Shown here piece by piece: positions 1-5,793 of a stretch of 15,866 nucleotides of DNA. Position 1 is the stretch's first letter. Every line of letters starts with the position of its first letter. The notes under the pieces were generated by a model. That model worked only from the letters and a program-made list of their open reading frames with translations, did not search any database and was not told where the DNA came from. The DNA comes from Lachnospiraceae bacterium UBA3643 (GTDB taxonomy: Bacteria; Bacillota; Clostridia; Lachnospirales; Lachnospiraceae), in the NCBI GenBank assembly GCA_002373855.1, contig DFKO01000163.1, positions 1 through 15,866 on the forward strand, read 5' to 3'. A program made the translations under genes and the position numbers.

Positions 1-485
1 TCTTCTGTTGTCAGGAAGAATTTCTGATAAAGTTCCTTATTAAACTGATTAAATATAAGACTTCTCTTGGTAGATACGAGGGCAGAGTCTGTATTGGAGT
101 TTTCCTTGTCTCCCACATACATGATGGACTGGCTCTTTTTATAGACATCATCCATCATACGGACAAAGTCCTGCTTATAATTACGATAATCTCTGTAGCT
201 CTTGGCAACAATGGGTTTTACCTGCTCAAGGGCACTCTCTACAATATTATGCATGATGGGAATAGGGATTCGCTCAACCTTCATCTCATCAACCTTGGCT
301 ATCACATATTTACAGATAGTATGCTTTTCCTCTTCCGTAAACTCGGTAAGAGCTCTGTAAGCCGACTTTCCGACTGCATTGATAACCTTCTGAACATTAA
401 AATCCTCAAGACAATTATCCTTCTTTACAACCTTTACAGGTAAAGCAGTCTTGTACATTTCCCCATAATTAATTTCTTCTGCCAT
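1..485 (-). CDS. nrdD: Anaerobic ribonucleoside-triphosphate reductase, N-terminal part (cut by window edge)
   Basis: Only the first 161 codons are present; the gene continues past the left edge. Residues about 17-107 look like an ATP-cone, the nucleotide-sensing allosteric domain of ribonucleotide reductases, ending in the typical Tyr/Arg-rich helix (SYRDYRNYKQ). Residues 132-158 (TDSALVSTKRSLIFNQ followed by NKELYQKFFL) match the start of the catalytic region of class III-like reductases of Clostridia. The enzyme makes deoxyribonucleotides in the cytosol without oxygen, using a glycyl radical. The ATG at 485 is chosen because a GAGGGAGAA ribosome site sits 5-7 bases upstream. Two NrdR-box-like operators and a consensus promoter lie upstream and independently support a reductase gene. 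An adenosylcobalamin-type reductase cannot be formally excluded because the active-site and glycyl-radical regions are outside the window. Confidence 0.85.
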   Translation of the reverse strand, partial: MAEEINYGEMYKTALPVKVVKKDNCLEDFNVQKVINAVGKSAYRALTEFTEEEKHTICKYVIAKVDEMKVERIPIPIMHNIVESALEQVKPIVAKSYRDYRNYKQDFVRMMDDVYKKSQSIMYVGDKENSNTDSALVSTKRSLIFNQFNKELYQKFFLTTE

Positions 486-519
486 GTTAATTCTCCCTCA
501 TATAATGACTATTTCGAGG

Positions 520-533
520 CACCATATTTTGCG
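520..533. promoter_or_regulatory. NrdR box 2 (degenerate) in the nrdD leader
   Basis: CACCATATTTTGCG matches the palindrome at 563-576 at 11 of 14 positions. The two sites are 43 bases apart start to start, about four helical turns, so they lie on the same face of the DNA. NrdR is known to bind paired boxes spaced by whole turns, usually somewhat closer than this. Confidence 0.55.
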
Positions 534-562
534 TTCTTTTGGCCCATAACCAAAATGTAAAC

Positions 563-576
563 CACAATATATTGTG
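563..576. promoter_or_regulatory. NrdR box 1 (operator overlapping the nrdD start site)
   Basis: CACAATATATTGTG is a perfect 14-base palindrome and fits the known NrdR-box pattern (CACWATATATWGTG type). It lies just downstream of the -10 element, where a bound NrdR repressor would block transcription. NrdR itself uses an ATP-cone to sense nucleotides. The gene for NrdR is not in the window. Confidence 0.8.
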
Positions 577-584
577 CATTAATT

Positions 585-613
585 ATTATATGAAACAGAA
601 TATTGAGTGTCAA
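585..613 (-). promoter_or_regulatory. Consensus sigma-70/A-type promoter of nrdD
   Basis: On the minus strand there is a perfect TTGACA at 613-608, a 17-base spacer, and a perfect TATAAT at 590-585. Transcription should start near base 578, inside or at the edge of the palindrome at 563-576, giving a leader of about 90 bases before the nrdD ATG. Confidence 0.85.
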
Positions 614-661
614 GATGATTAAAGGGCATTTTTGTTTTTTAAACGAAAAATGATTGTATTA

Positions 662-1483
662 TTAACGAAAATCGATCTCGTAAACCTGCTCTGAGTAAAG
701 TATGTCTCTGGGTGTAATGCCGGGCTCTCCCTCACCTGATACCTCAATATCAATACCCTCGTTATAATAAGCTGCCCAAGTGATCTCCGAACAGTACCAG
801 TCCTCCTGGCTGTGATCATGATCTTTTTGCAGGTCGATCTTATACCCTTTTCCCAGTTCTTCTATGCAGAATTCTACGGCATAATCGATTATCTCAGGAG
901 TCGCATCCTTTACTCTTAATATGGTTATCTCTCTGTCATCTATCCTGGTATCATCCAGGCAGCTCCTGACCAGACCGTTGCTTCTGGCTTCTATGATCCT
1001 GATGTAATATGTTTTAAATCTCTCATCATAAAAGATTCCCTCAACTATGGCCACGTGTCCGGTGAGTCCGAGATTCCCCTTTTCCTCAAAGATAATATCT
1101 CCTTTTTCAACTGTACCAAGGAGATTATATTTATCATAAACAGGCTCTGCGTCATCAGGGAGAGTCGTTCCGATATCATAATACCAGGCATTGATTACAT
1201 TTCTGCCTTCACAGCCTTTTTCAAAATAGACATCATTAAAAAAATCTGAAGACGTTACTTTTTTAGCAGACACATCTTCAAATGGGCAGTCTGAAACTTT
1301 ACCGATAATTTCATTTTTATCATAAAGGAAATAATAATGATTATGCCGGATTTGTGATACATCATCCAGCGCATCTTCAGAGTCATAATCATCATAATAA
1401 TTACTCTCCAAAGACCCGCACGAACAAAGAAACAAAGATAAAGATAAAAATATTAAATACAGAATATATCTGGCATTTTTCAT
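662..1483 (-). CDS. Lipoprotein with permuted papain-like (YiiX/YebB-type) domain
   Basis: The 273-residue protein starts with a signal peptide (charged start, hydrophobic stretch YLIFLSLSLFL) and a lipobox-like LCSC followed by Gly-Ser, so Cys22 is probably lipidated and the protein sits on the outer face of the membrane. An acidic, Asp/Tyr-rich linker follows. From about residue 115 the order of motifs is GDIIF, then GHVAIVEG (His143), then an EAR motif (Glu165), then WYCSEITWAAYY (Cys231). This His-Glu-Cys order is that of permuted NlpC/P60-like cysteine hydrolases of the YiiX group. The substrate is unknown; cell-wall peptide or lipid-linked amide are possibilities. The ATG at 1483 is preferred over an in-frame TTG at 1489 because AGG lies 8 bases before the ATG and only 2 before the TTG. 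It is the last gene of the cdd-mutS-like-rnhA run. Hydrolase activity is inferred from motifs only. Confidence 0.7.
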   Translation of the reverse strand: MKNARYILYLIFLSLSLFLCSCGSLESNYYDDYDSEDALDDVSQIRHNHYYFLYDKNEIIGKVSDCPFEDVSAKKVTSSDFFNDVYFEKGCEGRNVINAWYYDIGTTLPDDAEPVYDKYNLLGTVEKGDIIFEEKGNLGLTGHVAIVEGIFYDERFKTYYIRIIEARSNGLVRSCLDDTRIDDREITILRVKDATPEIIDYAVEFCIEELGKGYKIDLQKDHDHSQEDWYCSEITWAAYYNEGIDIEVSGEGEPGITPRDILYSEQVYEIDFR

Positions 1484-1513
1484 TGCCAATACCTGCTTCC
1501 AGAGATTTTTAAA

Positions 1514-1693
1514 TTAATTGCTCTCTGCTTTTTCGCTATTCTCAGGCTGACCTTCCCCAGCAGCTTTCTTGGCATTAGAGCTCTTGCGAAGACCTATACC
1601 GATAAAGCATGCTATAACGATGGCAACTATATAAACAATATATTTAACAAGGTATGAACAGAATGCGCTTAAAAACAACATTAAATTTTCCAT
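1514..1693 (-). CDS. Small single-pass membrane protein (59 aa), unknown function
   Basis: Translation from the ATG at 1693 to the TAA at 1516-1514 gives 59 residues. A hydrophobic segment at about residues 15-34 (LVKYIVYIVAIVIACFIGIG) is followed by the basic anchor LRKSS and a hydrophilic tail rich in Ala, Glu and Lys, so the C-terminus probably faces the cytosol. A good ribosome site (AAAGGGA) lies 7 bases before the ATG. It sits between rnhA (53 bases upstream) and the lipoprotein gene (30 bases downstream). It resembles short membrane proteins often seen in Lachnospiraceae, but I cannot name a family or a role. Confidence 0.7.
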   Translation of the reverse strand: MENLMLFLSAFCSYLVKYIVYIVAIVIACFIGIGLRKSSNAKKAAGEGQPENSEKAESN

Positions 1694-1746
1694 GATTTTA
1701 TCCCTTTCAATTAAATTTACACAAATATTTTATGTAAATCACTTAA

Positions 1747-2232
1747 TTATATTATCATTTCATCGACTGTATCGTCAAGGAGGTTATCTCCGTCTGCCGA
1801 TGATGTTGCGAGCCTGTCACATCGTTCATTATAATCATGACCTGCGTGGCCTTTTACCCAGATATATTTTACTTCATGTATCTCCATGGCTGATAAGAGT
1901 TTTTTCCAGAGGTCGATATTCTTTACAGGCTCTTTACCTCTTCTCCAGTTATTTTTGATCCATTTATCGACCCATCCCTGATTAAAGGCGTCTACCACAT
2001 ATTTGGAATCACTGTATACAGTCACACTGCAGGGTCTCGTCAGAGCATTTAAACCCTTGATCACACCGAGGAGTTCCATCCTGTTATTGGTTGTATTTTT
2101 ATAACCTTCCGTTATTTCTTTCTCGGCCTTTACTCCGTTATTTGTGACAAATACCAGTATGGCACCAAACCCACCGGGGCCAGGATTGCCTCTTGAAGCT
2201 CCGTCTGTATATAAATCAACTTTTGTCAGCAT
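1747..2232 (-). CDS. rnhA: Ribonuclease HI
   Basis: The 161-residue protein has the complete RNase HI signature: TDGASRGNPGPGG with Asp10, NRMEL with Glu53, YSDS with Asp75, KGHAGHDYNERCDRLA with His129 and Asp139. These are the four metal-binding carboxylates and the flexible histidine of the E. coli enzyme. It cuts the RNA strand of RNA-DNA hybrids in the cytosol, removing R-loops and primer RNA. The length is close to the usual 150-160; a short acidic tail (residues 146-161) is extra. The ATG follows a GAGG site. The gene starts 16 bases after the MutS-like gene, so they are probably cotranscribed. Confidence 0.95.
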   Translation of the reverse strand: MLTKVDLYTDGASRGNPGPGGFGAILVFVTNNGVKAEKEITEGYKNTTNNRMELLGVIKGLNALTRPCSVTVYSDSKYVVDAFNQGWVDKWIKNNWRRGKEPVKNIDLWKKLLSAMEIHEVKYIWVKGHAGHDYNERCDRLATSSADGDNLLDDTVDEMII

Positions 2233-2248
2233 TTTATACCTCTTTTAT

Positions 2249-3949
2249 TCAGTCAGCCAGTGACCATTTATTGGTTTTTGAAAATTCTTCCGTCATCTTA
2301 AGGGCCTTTTCCGTAATATTGCTTTCTATACCCAGTCTGCCAAGGAGTCTGATGGCATTTCTTGATGCGGACGGACCCTGTGACAATTTATAAGTAAATA
2401 CCACATCGTCCGTATCTTCCTTTTCCTCAAAATGCACATTTCTGACAAAGTCCTCAAGGATATACGTCAGCTCTGTATCATGGGACGCCGTGGCAAAGAT
2501 TACTTTTTTGTCTGACAGACTTTTTATCACCTGGGATGAAGCTGCTACTCTCTCAATTGTATTGGTTCCCTTAAATATCTCATCGATAAAACATGCTACA
2601 CGGTATATGTTTTCTCCCCATTCATTTGATTCTTCAACAGCATCAAGTATCCTCTTAATACTTTTAATCTCCGCCAGAAAGAAAGAATCTTTAGTAAACA
2701 GATTGTCGCTTACCTTCATGGATGTATAAAGATGCAGATACGGCATGGTATAACTGTCGCCGCAGACGGTAGCTATACTTTGGGCAAACATTATATTAAG
2801 GGCACATGCTTTTAAAAAAGTGGATTTGCCGGAGGCATTGGAGCCCGTAACTAAAAGGCCCTTCTCAAAACTGCAGTCATTTTTTACAGGGCATTCTATC
2901 ATAGGATGATAAAGACTTTTTATCGTCATATCATCATCTGATATATCAGGCACACACCAGTTTTCAATGGATTTTCTGTATGACAGTACGGATATATATG
3001 TGTCTATATTTCCGATATATCCGTATAGTCTTATAAATATATCTTTTCTATCTGTAATTTTTTTATAAATCCCGTAAAAAAGCAGAATATCTATATGAAA
3101 AAGCATATTTATATATTCCGCTACAGCTCCGAATATGCTCTTGCTCGTTTCAGAACTTAAAGATATATATCCTGATCCGAAAAATATATTACCGGACTTT
3201 CTGATGCATTCATCAATACCCGTTATGTTGCCTGAGATCAGCGAGCTTTTATTATCAACTAAAGGCCCGTTTTCTAACTCGTTTCCTGTTTTTAAGAGTT
3301 TAAGCAGATAAAATGCAGGACGAACATAAGAATATATCCATGCCTTATTCTTAAAATATACAACGACAGATACAGCTATATTAACAAAAAGGAGTATAAT
3401 TCCGGCTCCTGTATTAAAAAACAAAAGAGCGATTCCGATCAAATAAATCAAAAAGAGCAGATAATAATAAATGCTGCCTTTTTTATCAAGTTCCTTCATC
3501 TCAAAAAACAAAAGGGGATCTTTACCTTTTTCTTTTCCGAGTTCCATGAGCTTAAGAGCCGTATCAGTCATCAGATGTTCATCTTCAAATGCCATCACTG
3601 CTTCATCAAAATCTTTTATCTTTTTATTATCATTTAATTTTGAAGTCAGCAGTTTTTCAAGGAGAACAGATTCTCCGGATGATGAATATGTCCTGTTTAC
3701 ACATTTAAAGAGTTCGTTAAATCCAATATCATTCCTCGTGATCTCATCTATGACAAATATATTTTTGTCATTTACAAATTTCATATAAAGATCACAGCTT
3801 GGTTTCAGTGCACCTTTGCCCGGGATAACGCGTCCGAAATCTTTTAATATTTTTTCAGTATTCTTTTTCTTTTCGCTTTTTTTCTCAGCTATTCCCATGA
3901 TAAAGATGATTATCATGAAAATAACAAAGATCATACATACAACAGGCAT
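2249..3949 (-). CDS. Membrane-anchored MutS-like ATPase
   Basis: The C-terminal part is a MutS-family ATPase: Walker A TGSNASGKST (about residues 368-377), a region with FFLAEIKSIKRILD, Walker B CFIDEIFKGTNTIER (Asp456-Glu457), and TASH with the H-loop His490. The N-terminal mismatch-reading domain of true MutS, with its Phe-x-Glu motif, is absent. Instead the 566-residue protein has a hydrophobic segment at about 2-19, a short connector similar to the MutS core, and two more hydrophobic segments at about 159-198. This places it with the membrane-associated MutS-related proteins of Firmicutes and Bacteroidetes, whose function is not established. The ATG at 3949, 7 bases after the cdd stop, is preferred: a longer reading from 4033 would lie inside cdd. 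The ribosome site is weak (GAAAAG), suggesting coupling to cdd translation. A role in classical mismatch repair is unlikely. Confidence 0.8.
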   Translation of the reverse strand: MPVVCMIFVIFMIIIFIMGIAEKKSEKKKNTEKILKDFGRVIPGKGALKPSCDLYMKFVNDKNIFVIDEITRNDIGFNELFKCVNRTYSSSGESVLLEKLLTSKLNDNKKIKDFDEAVMAFEDEHLMTDTALKLMELGKEKGKDPLLFFEMKELDKKGSIYYYLLFLIYLIGIALLFFNTGAGIILLFVNIAVSVVVYFKNKAWIYSYVRPAFYLLKLLKTGNELENGPLVDNKSSLISGNITGIDECIRKSGNIFFGSGYISLSSETSKSIFGAVAEYINMLFHIDILLFYGIYKKITDRKDIFIRLYGYIGNIDTYISVLSYRKSIENWCVPDISDDDMTIKSLYHPMIECPVKNDCSFEKGLLVTGSNASGKSTFLKACALNIMFAQSIATVCGDSYTMPYLHLYTSMKVSDNLFTKDSFFLAEIKSIKRILDAVEESNEWGENIYRVACFIDEIFKGTNTIERVAASSQVIKSLSDKKVIFATASHDTELTYILEDFVRNVHFEEKEDTDDVVFTYKLSQGPSASRNAIRLLGRLGIESNITEKALKMTEEFSKTNKWSLAD

Positions 3950-3956
3950 AAACTTT

Positions 3957-4379
3957 TCAAAAATCAGGTCCGAAACTGTCGGGGAGCAGTTCCTCCAGTG
4001 TATACTCCTTGTAATCATCTGCCTTCTTTGCAACTATTATTATCATTTCCCCGGGATCGGAAAATTCCCGGAGGACCTGCCTGCAGACACCGCAGGGATA
4101 CGCGTAGGAAATGATGCCCTCACTGTCTCTCCCGCCGACTATGGCAATTGCATCAATCCTGTTATGACCTTCACTGACAGCCTTAAAGACTGCAGTACGC
4201 TCAGCGCAGTTTGTCGCTCCGTAAGAAGCATTTTCTACATTGCACCCGGTATAATATTTTCCGTCTGCAGTTATGAGACATGCCCCTACTTTATACTCCG
4301 AATAAGGAGCATAGGCATTTTTCCTGGCCTCCAAAGCCTTTTCTATAAGATCTTTTTTTGTTTCATCAGAAAGTTTCAT
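3957..4379 (-). CDS. cdd: Cytidine deaminase
   Basis: The 140-residue protein carries the whole signature of homotetrameric cytidine deaminases: NAYAPYSEYKVGA for substrate binding, GCNVENASYGATNCAERTA with the zinc ligand Cys58 and catalytic Glu60, and PCGVCRQVL with zinc ligands Cys96 and Cys99. It deaminates cytidine and deoxycytidine to uridine and deoxyuridine in pyrimidine salvage. The length fits the family (about 130-140). An AAGGA ribosome site lies 7-8 bases before the ATG. It heads a likely operon with the MutS-like gene and rnhA. All active-site residues are present, so it should be functional. Confidence 0.95.
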   Translation of the reverse strand: MKLSDETKKDLIEKALEARKNAYAPYSEYKVGACLITADGKYYTGCNVENASYGATNCAERTAVFKAVSEGHNRIDAIAIVGGRDSEGIISYAYPCGVCRQVLREFSDPGEMIIIVAKKADDYKEYTLEELLPDSFGPDF

Positions 4380-4393
4380 ATGTTATTCCTTAA

Positions 4394-4445
4394 TGAAAAA
4401 GTGTCATTCCGGGCGTTATATATCAAATACCACGCGGGAATGACA
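4394..4445 (-). terminator. Candidate terminator (or operator hairpin) between cheY and cdd
   Basis: TGTCATTCC at 4402-4410 pairs with GGAATGACA at 4437-4445, extended by GCG/CGC at 4413-4415 and 4433-4435, leaving a 17-base loop. On the minus strand the stem is followed by CAC and TTTTTC. This suits a Rho-independent terminator for the cheX-cheY unit. The large loop makes it less than ideal. The same stretch also reads as a promoter (see next entry), so the palindrome could instead be an operator for cdd. Confidence 0.5.
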
Positions 4446-4446
4446 A
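4417..4446 (-). promoter_or_regulatory. Possible cdd promoter inside the inverted repeat
   Basis: On the minus strand there is TTGTCA at 4446-4441, an 18-base spacer, and TATATA at 4422-4417 preceded by TGA, an extended -10 pattern. The -35 falls in one arm of the inverted repeat. It would give cdd and the genes after it their own start. Support is sequence pattern only. Confidence 0.4.
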
Positions 4447-4471
4447 CAGTTTACGTTTAATCAGATAATCA

Positions 4472-4831
4472 TCAGACGCATATTTTTTCAAAAACCTTTT
4501 TTAAGATATTTTCCTCAAAAGGTTTTGTCACAAACTCAAGGGCACCGGCCTTTATGGCTCCCATTACATGATCTCTCTGTCCGGCAGCTGTAACCATGAC
4601 AACTTTCGCGTCTTTGTCAAATTCTTTGATCTTTCCAAGAGCTTCCACACCGTCCATAACAGGCATTGTAATATCCAGAGTCACAACATCGGGCTTAAGA
4701 TTTTTATACATCTCAACACCAATCTCACCGTTTTCTGCCTCGCCTATTACTTCATGTCCAAACTGAGTCAGGAAATTTTTAAGTATTCTTCTGGAAGTCT
4801 TTGAATCATCTACTATTAATACTTTTGCCAT
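4472..4831 (-). CDS. Stand-alone CheY-type response regulator
   Basis: The 119-residue protein is a receiver domain and nothing else: the acidic pair Asp8-Asp9 (VLIVDDS), phosphorylation site Asp53 (VTLDITMP), Thr81 (MVTAAG) and Lys103 (FVTKPF) are all present, and the protein ends right after the last helix. Such proteins carry a phosphate signal from a histidine kinase to a target such as the flagellar switch; no kinase or flagellar gene is in the window, so the target is unknown. The ATG at 4831 is chosen because AAGGAAGG ends 9 bases upstream; an alternative GTG at 4840 would touch the ribosome site. It follows the CheX-like gene by 15 bases, so the pair is very probably cotranscribed. 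Confidence 0.9.
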   Translation of the reverse strand: MAKVLIVDDSKTSRRILKNFLTQFGHEVIGEAENGEIGVEMYKNLKPDVVTLDITMPVMDGVEALGKIKEFDKDAKVVMVTAAGQRDHVMGAIKAGALEFVTKPFEENILKKVFEKICV

Positions 4832-4846
4832 ATCATTCACCCTTCC

Positions 4847-5716
4847 TTAATTAACTGATGCAAATAAATATACTTTCTTATCTTCGATAACAACAGGCAT
4901 CAGGCACAGATCACTTTGGGCAGAAACCGTTCTCTCCTCCAGCCTGTAATCAGGCACATCAAGTTCAACCTTTGAATCATTATAGCTGAGTGCTGTTGCA
5001 TAAAGTCCGTTTATTACATTGATAAATTCACCAACTGCATCAAGAGCGTCTTCATCAACCTGATCAAATTCAAATTTTGCATACCCCTCGGCAATCTTCA
5101 GGATGGCATCATCATCACTGTACATACCAAAGATGACTTTCTTGTCTCCGTGCATAGTCTGAAATGAAATAGCCTTATGGCTGACAGCAGGTACCTTCTC
5201 GGCTTTTTCAACATAGATTCTGTTTGAAACAATACGACTGATCGTTCTGACGGCTATCTGCATCAGCACTTCATAGTTCGAATATTTCTCAGGGAGATAA
5301 AGGGATGTATAAGCATCAACATCATCAGCCTTAAGTTCATTTATAACCTCTATACCGTCAAGTTCAAATACAAAAGCGTTAAACTCCCGCTCTGTCTCCT
5401 GCGGATTCATGATACCGAGGTCAGAAAGAGCCTGGCACATCTTCATATATGAGCTTCCCTGTTTAGCCAGAAGCTCCGATACATGATAAGCAGTAAGATA
5501 GCCAAGTTCGATGGCTATATCTCCGAATTTCTTATCGATGATCGCCTGTTTTGCATTGATCTCATCAGCCTGCTCCTGGGTGAGCATCCTCTCTGCTACG
5601 GCAATCAGTCCCAATTTAACCCTGCTTGATAAATATAATTCTTCAAGCTTGTTGTACTGATCTTCATCGATTTTTTTATTATCGATGAGATACTTTCCAA
5701 ATAATTCAAACAGCAT
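4847..5716 (-). CDS. CheX-like phosphatase with N-terminal MshEN-like repeats
   Basis: The 289-residue protein has two parts. Residues 34-57 and 63-86 are two 24-residue motifs that begin Lys-hydrophobic-Gly (KLG, KFG), carry hydrophobics at positions 7, 12 and 17, and end in Gln. The second also has Gly at position 10. This is the layout of the c-di-GMP-binding motif of MshEN (GspE N-terminal) domains, with Lys in place of the first Arg. A weaker related segment lies at 6-20. Residues about 135-289 look like the CheC/CheX/FliY phosphatase fold: Asp226-x3-Glu230-x2-Asn233 (in DAVGEFINVINGLY) followed by Pro255, close to the published D/S-x3-E-x2-N-x22-P active-site pattern. It probably dephosphorylates the CheY encoded 15 bases downstream. 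An AGAGGG site lies 7 bases before the ATG. The domain assignment is by motif only; c-di-GMP binding is inferred. Confidence 0.65.
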   Translation of the reverse strand: MLFELFGKYLIDNKKIDEDQYNKLEELYLSSRVKLGLIAVAERMLTQEQADEINAKQAIIDKKFGDIAIELGYLTAYHVSELLAKQGSSYMKMCQALSDLGIMNPQETEREFNAFVFELDGIEVINELKADDVDAYTSLYLPEKYSNYEVLMQIAVRTISRIVSNRIYVEKAEKVPAVSHKAISFQTMHGDKKVIFGMYSDDDAILKIAEGYAKFEFDQVDEDALDAVGEFINVINGLYATALSYNDSKVELDVPDYRLEERTVSAQSDLCLMPVVIEDKKVYLFASVN

Positions 5717-5762
5717 AATTAACCCTCTTTTACATTTAAAAATTTATACTAGAACCATATAA

Positions 5763-5791
5763 ATTATACCGAAAAACCCTTATTCTGTAAA
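5763..5791 (-). promoter_or_regulatory. Promoter of the cheX-like/cheY unit
   Basis: On the minus strand TTTACA at 5791-5786, a 17-base spacer, and TATAAT at 5768-5763. Predicted start near 5756 gives a leader of about 40 bases before the ATG at 5716. The -35 lies just past the stop codon of the peptidase gene, so the two-gene signalling unit can be expressed separately from the genes before it. Confidence 0.75.
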
Positions 5792-5793
5792 GG

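Noticed and set aside
615..661. A terminator after the lipoprotein gene.
   Set aside because: The only inverted pairing (CATTTTT/AAAAATG) is almost wholly A-T and is not followed by a T-run, so it is too weak to call.
1709..1736. A promoter (TTTACA-17-TTTAAT) before the 59-residue membrane protein gene.
   Set aside because: The start would fall at or inside the ribosome site at 1701-1707, leaving no usable leader, and the region is simply A-T rich.
3816..4460. A 214-codon open frame on the plus strand.
   Set aside because: It is antisense to the clear cdd gene and the start of the MutS-like gene; its translation has no family resemblance.
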